NCBI GenBank assembly: GCA_050012355.1
Contig: JBEKHI010000075.1
Span: forward strand, 1-24,770
Direction of reading: 5' to 3'
DNA: 24,770 nucleotides
Origin: JBEKHI01 sp050012355
GTDB lineage: Bacteria > Actinomycetota > Actinomycetes > Streptosporangiales > Streptosporangiaceae
This document shows positions 7,294 through 14,342 of the stretch, piece by piece. The notes under the pieces were generated by a model. The model did not search any database. It was not told the origin of the DNA and saw only the letters and a program-made list of their open reading frames with translations. How positions within the stretch are numbered: the stretch's first letter is position 1; each line of letters begins with the position of its first letter. The position numbers and the translations under genes are program-made.

Positions 7294-8276
7294 CAGGACT
7301 TCCCCCACTCCGGGAACAGGGCCTCGGGTTCGATCTCCCGTCCCTCAATGTCACAGCCGATGAGACCCTGCGTGCGCAGGTACCGCAGGTAGGTGCGCAG
7401 CGTTGGCAGGTTAGGCACGACGCCGTAGGGCCAGGGATCGGTGCCGAGCGACCGCAGGTGGCTGCCCACCCACGGGACCGGTGCCCAGCTGACCTTCGGG
7501 TCCGCCAGTCGCTCGAAGTACCGCTGGCGGGCGGTGTCCAGCGCGGTGTAGATGCGCGCCACGATGCCGGGGTCCTGCTCGTACAGGTCGCGGTTGATGC
7601 CGACCACGTGCATGATCGGCAGGCAACCGGTCTTCTCGCGGTACTCCTGCTCGGCCGCGGCCAGGTCGTCGTACGGGTAGCGGACCAGCCCGCCGGTGAT
7701 CGCCGAGGTCTCGATGCTCGGCGGCGGGTTCGGCACGATGATGGCTTCCAGATCGCCTGCCCAGAGCATCTCCTCCAGGCAGCGGTCAGGTACCGGGATG
7801 ACCCGCACGTCGTCAGCCAGGTACCGCGCCCTGACGACCTCGGGGCGCCCCGGCCGGTCGATGCCGGCCTGATACCACGTCACGTCGGCCGGCTGGATGC
7901 CGTGCATGTCCGCGAGCAGGCCCCGCGCCCACACGCCTGCCGAGTTCGCCCACCCGGGTATCCCGATCCGGCTGCCCGCCAGGTCGGCCGGCGCCTTGAT
8001 CCGGTCCGAGCGGACGAATATGGAGGTGTGCCGGTAGATCCGCGATGGGAAGACCGGGATACCGACGATCCGGTCCTCCCCATTGGCGCGCATCGTCCCG
8101 TACTGGACGAAGCTCATCTCCGACACGTCCCAGTCGCCGTGCAGCACGAAACGGCGGAACATCTCGGGGATCGGCAACCGGACAAACAGCGGGTCCGCCC
8201 CCTCGATGGGGACGCGGCCGTCCACCACCTCGCGGACGTGGTCATAGGAGCTGATCGCGAAAGTGAAGCTCAGCAT
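7293..8276 (-). CDS. SBP-fold 4,5-dihydroxyphthalate decarboxylase-like protein
   Basis: A 327-residue cytoplasmic protein, full length for the family. Seen: N-terminal SYDHVREVVDGRVPIEGADP (about 9-28), WDVSEMSFVQY, IPVFPSRIYRHTSIFVRSD, the first-lobe motif LAGSRIGIPGW, AGIDRPGR, and C-terminal IYTALDTARQRYFERLADP and DPWPYG. The fold is that of NMT1/SsuA solute-binding proteins but there is no signal peptide or lipobox, and relatives include the 4,5-dihydroxyphthalate decarboxylase of phthalate breakdown. A decarboxylase acting on an aromatic acid is therefore plausible, though many homologues carry the name without biochemical proof. It sits three bases after the cyclodeaminase-like gene and overlaps the next gene by one base. 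Its C-terminus most resembles the partial gene at the right edge. Confidence 0.87.
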   Translation of the reverse strand: MLSFTFAISSYDHVREVVDGRVPIEGADPLFVRLPIPEMFRRFVLHGDWDVSEMSFVQYGTMRANGEDRIVGIPVFPSRIYRHTSIFVRSDRIKAPADLAGSRIGIPGWANSAGVWARGLLADMHGIQPADVTWYQAGIDRPGRPEVVRARYLADDVRVIPVPDRCLEEMLWAGDLEAIIVPNPPPSIETSAITGGLVRYPYDDLAAAEQEYREKTGCLPIMHVVGINRDLYEQDPGIVARIYTALDTARQRYFERLADPKVSWAPVPWVGSHLRSLGTDPWPYGVVPNLPTLRTYLRYLRTQGLIGCDIEGREIEPEALFPEWGKS

Positions 8277-8279
8277 CGG

Positions 8280-9260
8280 CTACCGTCCCTGGATCGGGCG
8301 CAGCGCCGGGAACTCGCCGAGTTGCTCGCCGAGACCGAGCGCTTGCGCACGCTCGACCACGATCGCGGCGAGCGCGATGTCCTGCTCGGCGGTACCGACC
8401 GATTTGAAGAGCACCCGCTCGTCATCGTCGCGCCGTCCGAGCGAGGGATCCCGCAGCACCTGCCATAGTTCGGGCACGTCGTCGGTCAGCCCGCGCTCGA
8501 CCGCCGCTCGGCCGTCGCCCGACTCACAAACATGCTTGAGATCGTCCACAACGACGCGACTGATTCCCCACAGCGACATGTCGATCTCGCGGTGTCCTGG
8601 CCGGACCGCGCTGATCCCGCACACCAGCGTTCCCGCCCGGATGGCGTCCCCGTGGATGACCGGGCTGCCCTTCGCGCGGAACGCGCTGAGCACGATGTCG
8701 GAGGCCTCGAGCGCGTCCTCAAGCCGGTCGACGGGCAGCACGGGCACCCCGAGTTGCCCGGCCATCTCCCCGGCGAACTTCTCCCGGTTGGCCGCGGTGG
8801 GACTGTGCACCAGAACCTGACTGGGAGTGAGCACGGCGGCGGTGGCCTCGAGCAGGGCGCGCGCCTGGGTACCCGAGCCGACCACCGCCACCCGGTCGGC
8901 TCCGCTCCGGGCCAGGTGGCGGACCGCGATGGCCGCGGTCACCGCCGTTCTGGTCGCGGTTACCCAGTCCGCGTCGAGCAGGGCGACCAGCTCTCCGTCG
9001 GCCAGCGCGATCATGGCGATCATGTACCTGACCCCATGATCCGGGTGGAAGTTCATCGCCTTGTAGCCAGCGAAGCCGGTGTCGTAGGCGATGACCGGCA
9101 TCAGCCGGAGGAACCCCTTGGTCCGGGAGTCGTCGATGGTGAGTCTCCCGGGCAGCTCGGGTGCCCCGTCAACGGGGCGGGAGAGCTTGTGCTCCAGGCC
9201 GCTCACGACGTCCGCGGAGCGCATCGCGGCGCGGATGTCGGAATCTCTTAGGAGTAGCAC
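8280..9260 (-). CDS. Ornithine cyclodeaminase/mu-crystallin family protein
   Basis: A 326-residue member of the ornithine cyclodeaminase/mu-crystallin family. Seen: Lys67 in GYKAMNFHP, Arg104 in TATRTAV, the Rossmann dinucleotide loop VVGSGTQAR (127-135), VVVDD and the C-terminal FKSVGTAEQDIA motif. These are NAD(P)-dependent enzymes: ornithine cyclodeaminase, alanine dehydrogenase, ketimine reductases and related amino or imino acid oxidoreductases. The start is a GTG at 9260, ten bases past the preceding stop. In a catabolic operon with no proline or siderophore genes nearby, a role in oxidising or reducing an amino/imino intermediate is more likely than ornithine metabolism. If so, the substrate may contain nitrogen, but this is inference. 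Confidence 0.9.
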   Translation of the reverse strand: MLLLRDSDIRAAMRSADVVSGLEHKLSRPVDGAPELPGRLTIDDSRTKGFLRLMPVIAYDTGFAGYKAMNFHPDHGVRYMIAMIALADGELVALLDADWVTATRTAVTAAIAVRHLARSGADRVAVVGSGTQARALLEATAAVLTPSQVLVHSPTAANREKFAGEMAGQLGVPVLPVDRLEDALEASDIVLSAFRAKGSPVIHGDAIRAGTLVCGISAVRPGHREIDMSLWGISRVVVDDLKHVCESGDGRAAVERGLTDDVPELWQVLRDPSLGRRDDDERVLFKSVGTAEQDIALAAIVVERAQALGLGEQLGEFPALRPIQGR

Positions 9261-9270
9261 CCCGCCGTCC

Positions 9271-10284
9271 CTACATCGGATTCCGGCCGGCGAAGAACTC
9301 CGTGAGACCGCCTGGCGGCTTGTCGATGATGCCGGACCGGACGGCCGCGTCCGCGAGCCGCTTGGTCGCGCCGTCGTTCAGCCGCATGACTGGCATCCGC
9401 AGCGGGCCGCCGTTGAAGCCCGCCAGCCACTCCATGTACTTCCAGCTCGACCGGTGGATGAAGTGGGCACCGGAGTAGGACTGGGTATCCGCTTGCCTGG
9501 CCAGCCGGGCAGGCTGAATGCTCCAGTAGATCTCCATCGCCTCATCCCACTTGTCCTCGTGCATGAGCTTGAAGTACCGGGGAACCGCGTCGCCGTAGTA
9601 CTGGAAGACGCTGGTGCCCATCCACTGCATGCCGAACCACTGCACGTGACCCGGCGCGGTGGCTTCCCGGGGATCGGAGATCAGCAGCTTGTCACCGGCT
9701 AGCCGGAGCACGTCGGTATGCGCACCGTTGCCGAGACCGCCCTCGCACTTAAGCGCGACCGCGCGCGGATGGTCCGCCAGCCGGACGACCAGGCTGGGCG
9801 ACAGTTCGGCGGGGTGCACCCGGGCGAAGTTCCAGTGGCCCACCGAGAACAGCACGGTGGCGAGCGGTACCTCGTCCATGACGGCGACCGAGTAGTCGTA
9901 GATGTCGTCGTCGGAAGTGGGATAGAAGGTGGGCGGGTAAGACATCAGCAGCACGTCGGCGCCGACCGCGGCGCACGCCTGGCTGACCCTGATCGTGTCG
10001 GCCAGCGTGTCGAAGCTGCCGTGCACGACGATGTGGAAATCGTTGCCTGCCTCATCCGCCGCGATCTCCACGAACCGGATGTACTCCTCCGGAGTCGTGC
10101 CGCACTCGGAGACCGCCAGCGTTCCCCAGAATCCGAACTCGCGGCATTTCCGCACGTCGTGGCGGATCGCCGCCTCGTTGAGCTTCTTCAGGTCAGACGA
10201 GAACGTCGGCATCAGGACGTTACAGACTCCGCGCATATTGGCGCGCGCCCAGTCCTTGGCTTCGTCTGTCGTATAGGGGGGCAT
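9271..10284 (-). CDS. DapA (dihydrodipicolinate synthase)-family aldolase/lyase
   Basis: A 337-residue Schiff-base (class I) TIM-barrel lyase. Seen: GVCNVLMPTFSSDL (19-32), the GTT motif in SECGTTPEEY (59-68), a catalytic tyrosine candidate in SYPPTFY (115-121), and the Schiff-base lysine Lys179 in AVALKCEGG (DapA has GIKE.SGD). It is longer at the C-terminus than DapA (about 290 residues), which is common in the aldolase-hydratase branch acting on aromatic breakdown products (NahE/PhdJ type). Shine-Dalgarno GGAGG lies 8 bases before the ATG at 10284. Placed between a ring-cleavage-type dioxygenase and further catabolic genes, it may split a hydroxy-oxo acid into pyruvate and a smaller acid or aldehyde. 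The exact reaction is not determinable. Confidence 0.88.
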   Translation of the reverse strand: MPPYTTDEAKDWARANMRGVCNVLMPTFSSDLKKLNEAAIRHDVRKCREFGFWGTLAVSECGTTPEEYIRFVEIAADEAGNDFHIVVHGSFDTLADTIRVSQACAAVGADVLLMSYPPTFYPTSDDDIYDYSVAVMDEVPLATVLFSVGHWNFARVHPAELSPSLVVRLADHPRAVALKCEGGLGNGAHTDVLRLAGDKLLISDPREATAPGHVQWFGMQWMGTSVFQYYGDAVPRYFKLMHEDKWDEAMEIYWSIQPARLARQADTQSYSGAHFIHRSSWKYMEWLAGFNGGPLRMPVMRLNDGATKRLADAAVRSGIIDKPPGGLTEFFAGRNPM

Positions 10285-10294
10285 GCGTTGCCTC

Positions 10295-11200
10295 CTAGCG
10301 ATTCGAGGGGGTAAGTCCGGGGTCGGGCTGGCCGAGCGCGGCCTTGCGCCATCGCTGATTCGGCCCGCCGGACAGGACGCCTAGCCACTGATCGGTGTTC
10401 TGGGGCGTGTACTCCCAGGTCCGGTATGGGTAATCCGCCGGGTCGTCGACCTTGTCCCCGCCCGTCTCGAACTCGCACATGAAGCCCATCGGGTCGAGGA
10501 AGTAGCAGAAGCAGTAGTTGCCAGGCCCATGACGGCCGGGGCCATAGAGCTGCTCGCCGCTGGTGGTCTGGCTGGCGCGCGCGATAGCGCGGAAGAACTG
10601 GTTGATGTCGTCGAGCTCGTAAGCGACATGATTGAGGGATGCGTGCGGAGCGGCGTTGAACGCGACCGTGTGATGATCCCGGTTGTAATAAAGGAACGAC
10701 ATCTTCTTCGCGCGGAAGTCCCGGAGCCCGAAGCCCAGCTTCTCCTGGTACCAGGTGGTGATCGCCTCGATGTCGGTGGTGTTCAGCACGATGTGCGCGG
10801 GCTTATGCGGCACGGCGTCCGGCGGCTGTTCGCCGTCCGGCTCCGCGGCCGGGTGGTAACCGATCTCCACCAGCCTGCCGTCGAGGTCCCTGATCAGGAA
10901 GGAGTCCTCGATACCGGGACAGGCGGGAGCGTCGTTATGGACAACGATGTCTTGAACGCGGTCCCGGAGTACGGCGAGGTCGTTCTCGTCGTCGGTGACG
11001 AGGCAGAAGTGGTCGACGCTCTTGTGCTCGGCGGTGATCAGCACGAGTGAGTAGTCGTCGCCGCGGTCGTCGGCGGCGGCGAGCCGTACGGCGCGGTCGT
11101 CCCGGCCGGCCTCGCGCAGTCCCCAGTCCGCGGTGTAGAAACCGACCGCCTCCGGGGCTTTGGGCGAGGCCAGGGCGACGTGATGCAGGGTGAACTTCAT
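10295..11200 (-). CDS. VOC-superfamily extradiol ring-cleavage dioxygenase
   Basis: A 301-residue, two-domain type I extradiol dioxygenase. Seen: N-terminal VOC domain starting HHVALA (6-11), and a C-terminal catalytic domain with all three Fe(II) ligands in place: His136 in PAHIVLN, His191 in LNHVAYE and Glu243 in CEFETG. The supporting RDHHTVAF (174-181) and HGPGNYCFCYFLDPMGF (224-240) signatures are also present. It should open a catechol-like ring next to its hydroxyls. The chosen ATG at 11200 overlaps the upstream stop as ATGA; an in-frame ATG at 11215 would add five residues. It follows the MmgE/PrpD-like gene and precedes the aldolase gene, consistent with a meta-cleavage route. The ring substrate is unknown. 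Confidence 0.9.
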   Translation of the reverse strand: MKFTLHHVALASPKAPEAVGFYTADWGLREAGRDDRAVRLAAADDRGDDYSLVLITAEHKSVDHFCLVTDDENDLAVLRDRVQDIVVHNDAPACPGIEDSFLIRDLDGRLVEIGYHPAAEPDGEQPPDAVPHKPAHIVLNTTDIEAITTWYQEKLGFGLRDFRAKKMSFLYYNRDHHTVAFNAAPHASLNHVAYELDDINQFFRAIARASQTTSGEQLYGPGRHGPGNYCFCYFLDPMGFMCEFETGGDKVDDPADYPYRTWEYTPQNTDQWLGVLSGGPNQRWRKAALGQPDPGLTPSNR

Positions 11201-12618
11201 GTCAGCGCGTTCCACAGGGGGTTGAGGTCGTCCAGGTTCTCTAGGTCGCCAATGACATCCAGCAGTTCCGCTGTCTTGGCGTCGCCAATGTGGCGGCTGG
11301 CCAGGTTGCGGAACTTAGCCCTGATCGCCTCGGGACTGAGCGGGTAGCTGGCGCTGCCGGGCGCCGCGTCCGCGTAGCCGTTGATCGTGCGCCCGTCCGT
11401 GAGATCGATGGCGACCCTGACCTCGTGGCGGTGGCTGCGGCCACCCGCGTCGATCTCCGGATCGGCGTGGACCTCGAACTTGCTGGCCAGGTCCAGGATC
11501 CTGGGGTCGCGGAGCCGGTCGAGGGCGAACTGGTCGACGAAGCACTCGCCGTCGATGATCGCCACCGAACTGGCGTAGGCGAGGTTCATCTGGGCGGTGA
11601 TCACCTGGTCCGGCACGTACTGCCAGCCGACGTGGTCCCTGGTGGCGGTGGAGGAGTCGACCTTTATCTGTTTGACGTCTTCGGCTTGGAAGCCGTGCTC
11701 GTTCTTAAGATTCAGCACCGTGTTGACGGTGCTGTGGGTGGAACCGCAGCTCGAGAACGGCTTGAACCCGACGTTCACCGTCTCCCAGCGAGTGCCGAGA
11801 TCCTTGTCGATCTCATCGATGATGTAGTCGTCGGCGAAGGTGGAAAGAAATCCGCCGTACGGCTCCTCGAAGATGGCCTCGATGCCGGTGAAGTCCCGCT
11901 GCGCGAGCAGGCCCGCGCGCACGCCGACCTGCGCCGCGTTGCCCGCGTGGCCGCGCTTGATCATGGCGCCGTACTGCGCGGCCATCAGCCCGGAGGCAAG
12001 CGAGCCGGCGATGCCGATCGCGTTCTGCGTTTGCCGCTGTGACAGCTTCAGCAGCCTGGCCGCCCCGGATGCGGCGCCGAACACGCCGAGGACGCCGTTG
12101 TTGTGCCAGCCCCTGGTCAGCAGCGGCACGCCCACCGCGAGCCCGACCCGGCTGGACGCCTCGAGCCCGGCGACGTGCGCGACGAGCAGGTCAGCGCCGG
12201 TGGCTTTGTTTTCGAGTTCCGCTACGGCGGTTATCGCTGGGAGCGTGGTGCCACCGGGGTGCAGGATCGCGACGTGATGCAGGTCATCGAGCTCGTAGGA
12301 GTGGACCAGGGTGCCGTTGACGAACGCGGCCGTCGCGGGCGAGGTCCGCCAGTCGCTACCCCAGACCGACGCCGTGCCGTTGTCGTCGCCGGGCCGGAAC
12401 GCGGCCTCGAGGGTCCGCGCGATCGGCAGCGACTGACCGAACAAGGCGCAGCCAAGCGTGTCGAGTATGTCGAGCTTGGCGTGTTCACGGACGTCTTTGG
12501 GCACGTCGTCGATAGAGAGGCTAGACACGAATTCCGCGAGAGCCGCGGTATGTACAGGGGGTGTGGGTTCTCCGCGCTGCTTGCTGTGATCAGCGCTGAC
12601 CGCATGCTGGACACTCAC
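11197..12618 (-). CDS. MmgE/PrpD family hydratase/dehydratase
   Basis: A 473-residue member of the MmgE/PrpD family (2-methylcitrate dehydratase, cis-aconitate decarboxylase, iminodisuccinate epimerase relatives). Seen: DTLGCALFG (53-61), the family core SYELDDLHH (106-114) and HPGGTTLPA (118-126), GWHNNGVLGVFGAA, the basic substrate loop KRGHAGNAAQ, and FKPFSSCGSTHS. Length is typical. The GTG at 12618 has a good Shine-Dalgarno (GGAGGT, 8 bases away) and follows a strong promoter/operator, making this the first gene of a seven-gene operon. Together with the PrpF-like tautomerase across the divergent region, it could add or remove water on an unsaturated di- or tricarboxylate formed after ring cleavage. 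Substrate unknown. Confidence 0.93.
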   Translation of the reverse strand: MSVQHAVSADHSKQRGEPTPPVHTAALAEFVSSLSIDDVPKDVREHAKLDILDTLGCALFGQSLPIARTLEAAFRPGDDNGTASVWGSDWRTSPATAAFVNGTLVHSYELDDLHHVAILHPGGTTLPAITAVAELENKATGADLLVAHVAGLEASSRVGLAVGVPLLTRGWHNNGVLGVFGAASGAARLLKLSQRQTQNAIGIAGSLASGLMAAQYGAMIKRGHAGNAAQVGVRAGLLAQRDFTGIEAIFEEPYGGFLSTFADDYIIDEIDKDLGTRWETVNVGFKPFSSCGSTHSTVNTVLNLKNEHGFQAEDVKQIKVDSSTATRDHVGWQYVPDQVITAQMNLAYASSVAIIDGECFVDQFALDRLRDPRILDLASKFEVHADPEIDAGGRSHRHEVRVAIDLTDGRTINGYADAAPGSASYPLSPEAIRAKFRNLASRHIGDAKTAELLDVIGDLENLDDLNPLWNALT

Positions 12619-12661
12619 TCGGGGTTACCTCCGTTGGCTGGCCCGGATCACCAGATAGTGG

Positions 12662-12692
12662 ATACAGTATAATTTCTCCCAATGGTCGTCAA
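12662..12692 (-). promoter_or_regulatory. Promoter with embedded ATACTGTAT operator, driving the ring-cleavage operon
   Basis: On the minus strand: -35 TTGACG (12692-12687), 15-base spacer, -10 TATACT (12671-12666), with the odd palindrome ATAC-T-GTAT at 12670-12662. The match to the site near 5834 covers TTATACTGTATCCA without a gap. Translation of the MmgE/PrpD-like gene begins about 44 bases downstream. The spacer is short, so the -35 assignment is less sure than the -10/operator. Confidence 0.68.
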
Positions 12693-12779
12693 GGGCCCGC
12701 GTTCCTCGTGGGGGTGGCACTGACCAGCGGCGGATGGCCCGGCCTGCCGAGGCGGCGGGACGCGGCAGCAACCAGAAAC

Positions 12780-12838
12780 GGCCTGGCGCCAGGAGGCGTC
12801 AGGCCGGGACGGCGGGGGGCGTTAGCCCGTGGCGGGCT
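12780..12838 (-). terminator. Tandem GC-rich hairpins downstream of GntR regulator 1
   Basis: Read on the minus strand directly after the regulator's stop codon: a hairpin with arms AGCCCG/CGGGCT and a 3-base loop (12838-12824), then a second with 11-bp arms and one mismatch around a TCCT loop (12805-12780), followed by GTTTC. The second contains the perfect palindrome CCTGGCGCCAGG. They probably stop regulator transcripts before they reach the MmgE/PrpD operon promoter about 90 bases on. Confidence 0.6.
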
Positions 12839-12839
12839 T

Positions 12840-13508
12840 TTAGCTGGTGGCGGACTTTTCCGCTTCCAGGCGGCTGACGATGAAGTCGCGCGACTGCATG
12901 ACGTGCTCGCGCATGAGCCGCCGGGCGAGTTCCATGTCCTTGGCCTCGAGCGCGTCGATCAGCCTGGCGTGTTCCTCGGCCGCCGTGGTACGCCCGGGCT
13001 TGGAGGAGACCATGCTGTTCATGTACTTGTGCACCTTGTCGCGCACGTCGTTGAGGATCTCCACGATCATCGTGCCGGGTCCGTCGATGAGCTGGTGGAA
13101 TTTGCGGTCGAGCGTGAGGAAGGTGGCGCTGTCACGTACCTTGCCCACCTGCGCGTTGATCGTGCGGAGTTCGGCGATCTCCTCGTCGGTGAGCGGCTCC
13201 CGCTGGGTCAGCGCGAGATCCTCGAGCGCCGCGCGGATATCCACAAGCTGGAGCACCTGCGCCCCGGTCACCCGGCGGACGACGTAAGGGTGGTACGGAG
13301 TCGCGATGACCAGGGACTCCGCCTGGAGACGCCGGAGTGCCTCACGGATCGGGATCCGGCTAACCCCGTATTTCTCCGCGAGGTGAACCTGACTAAGCCG
13401 CGAGCCGTCAGTGATGTCCCCGTGCATGATCTCGTCGCGGAGTCGGTCGTAGACGATGTCGGCGAGGGACGCCCGCACGACCCGATGGGAGTTCTCGGTT
13501 GCTGTCAC
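12840..13508 (-). CDS. GntR-family (FCD domain) transcriptional regulator 1
   Basis: Starting from the GTG at 13508 (Shine-Dalgarno GGAG, 9 bases away), this is a 222-residue FadR-subfamily regulator of standard length. Seen: winged helix-turn-helix (about 14-80) with recognition helix SRIPIREALRRLQAESLV (50-67), then an all-helical FCD ligand domain with the metal-binding set Asp134, His138, His180 and His202. Such proteins are usually repressors released by an organic-acid ligand. The operator-like palindrome at 13539-13547 lies about 30 bases before this GTG, which suggests its own autoregulated promoter. The frame also continues upstream without a stop into the isochorismatase-like domain (see the 12840-14243 entry). 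Regulator 2 at 20134-20787 has nearly the same recognition helix. Confidence 0.9.
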   Translation of the reverse strand: MTATENSHRVVRASLADIVYDRLRDEIMHGDITDGSRLSQVHLAEKYGVSRIPIREALRRLQAESLVIATPYHPYVVRRVTGAQVLQLVDIRAALEDLALTQREPLTDEEIAELRTINAQVGKVRDSATFLTLDRKFHQLIDGPGTMIVEILNDVRDKVHKYMNSMVSSKPGRTTAAEEHARLIDALEAKDMELARRLMREHVMQSRDFIVSRLEAEKSATS

Positions 13509-14243
13509 GCCTAGGGACTCCTCGCTTCGTCTGGCTCGATACAGTATACATTCCGTGCTCTTGGGTGTCGTCATGGTGACCGGCCCCGCTGGCGGTAACT
13601 TCGCCCAGTTCTCGATGATCTCGTCGCTCGATGCGACGAAGGCAAACGACCGCAGGATCGCCATCGCATGCTCGTGCGCGGCTTCCGTGAATCCTCCCAC
13701 GGCGTCCTCGGCCACAATGGGAAAATAGCCAAGAGCCATCGCATGCCGGGCAGTGAAGTCGATCCCGATATCGGTGGCAACGCCCGCCAGCACCAAGGCC
13801 CGGATGCCGCCGGCTCGTAGCCTGGCATCGGCTGGCGTGTTGTGGAAAAGTGAGGGCGCCGTCTTCTCGATGACGACCTCCCCGGGACCCGGCTCAAATC
13901 CCGGGATGAACTTGGTGTCAGCTCCCCCCGGCTGCATGTAGTACTCCGGGCGGTTCTCGCCATGCGTCCGGCGGCTGACCCGCCAGCGCTCCACATCGTC
14001 CATCAGATCCGGCCGCGGAGCGGCATGGCGGCTGCGCACGACCAGCACGCCGCGCTCCAGCGCCGCGTCGCGAAGCCGCGACCACACCGGCGATAGCCGA
14101 GGCAGCGCCGGAGACTGCCCGGCCAGGCCATTTTGCAGATCCCACAGCACCAGTGCCGAAGACCCCGTCCGGAGCAGGTCGGCCGCCGTCTTGGGAAACG
14201 GGAAGGGGAGGCCGGCGGGTGGTTCGCGTTCGGTTCCCGCCAT
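12840..14243 (-). CDS. In-frame isochorismatase-like hydrolase / GntR-FCD regulator fusion ORF
   Basis: One uninterrupted 467-codon frame runs from the ATG at 14243 to the TAA at 12840. Residues 25-216 are an isochorismatase-like hydrolase, close to the protein at 5892-6497: Asp35 in LWDLQNG, Lys127 in IEKTAPSLFHNT, and GVATDIG ending at Gly160 where cysteine hydrolases have Cys. Residues 246-467 are the complete GntR/FCD regulator. The paralogue stops right after the matching point (DEIISCW...), but here ENWAKLPPAGPV leads through a 30-residue linker that encodes the operator-like palindrome. Either a real bifunctional protein is made alongside the regulator alone, or the hydrolase gene has lost its stop codon. 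A weak Shine-Dalgarno (GGAAGG) precedes the ATG. Confidence 0.7.
   Translation of the reverse strand: MAGTEREPPAGLPFPFPKTAADLLRTGSSALVLWDLQNGLAGQSPALPRLSPVWSRLRDAALERGVLVVRSRHAAPRPDLMDDVERWRVSRRTHGENRPEYYMQPGGADTKFIPGFEPGPGEVVIEKTAPSLFHNTPADARLRAGGIRALVLAGVATDIGIDFTARHAMALGYFPIVAEDAVGGFTEAAHEHAMAILRSFAFVASSDEIIENWAKLPPAGPVTMTTPKSTECILYRARRSEESLGVTATENSHRVVRASLADIVYDRLRDEIMHGDITDGSRLSQVHLAEKYGVSRIPIREALRRLQAESLVIATPYHPYVVRRVTGAQVLQLVDIRAALEDLALTQREPLTDEEIAELRTINAQVGKVRDSATFLTLDRKFHQLIDGPGTMIVEILNDVRDKVHKYMNSMVSSKPGRTTAAEEHARLIDALEAKDMELARRLMREHVMQSRDFIVSRLEAEKSATS
13539..13548 (-). promoter_or_regulatory. ATACTGTAT operator/-10 element inside the hydrolase-regulator linker
   Basis: The minus strand reads TGTATACTGTATCG (13550-13537): the perfect odd palindrome ATAC-T-GTAT plus the same TATACT -10-like start seen at 5839 and 12671. 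It is about 30 bases upstream of the regulator GTG, in the same orientation as the other copies. No convincing -35 is seen at 16-18 bases. It probably serves autoregulation of GntR regulator 1. Confidence 0.6.
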
Positions 14244-14269
14244 AACGATGCCGCCTTCCTCACATACGA

Positions 14270-14279
14270 CCTGATCAGG
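14270..14279. promoter_or_regulatory. 10-bp perfect palindrome CCTGATCAGG in the divergent promoter region
   Basis: It lies in the 99-base gap (14244-14342) between the divergent hydrolase-regulator ORF and the PrpF-like gene. It is 27 bases before the hydrolase ATG and about 40 bases from the ATAC-like operator. It could be a second regulator's site or chance; no other copy was noticed. Confidence 0.3.
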
Positions 14280-14310
14280 GTTGCCCGATCTAAGGGATAA
14301 CTTATAGCGT

Positions 14311-14321
14311 TTACTGTATAC
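14311..14321 (+). promoter_or_regulatory. ATACTGTAT-like operator upstream of the PrpF-like gene
   Basis: TTTACTGTATAC on the plus strand matches the oriented motif TATACTGTATcC with one change in the left arm (TTAC for ATAC). It lies 22 bases before the ATG at 14343. On the opposite strand it falls within a possible promoter for the hydrolase-regulator ORF (TTGATG, then TATAAG/TAAGTT), so one bound dimer could control both divergent genes. A further plus-strand candidate promoter, TTGCCC-16-TATAGC (14281-14308), would put the operator at its start point. Confidence 0.6.
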
Positions 14322-14342
14322 ATCAATCCTGGAGGTTGCCGC

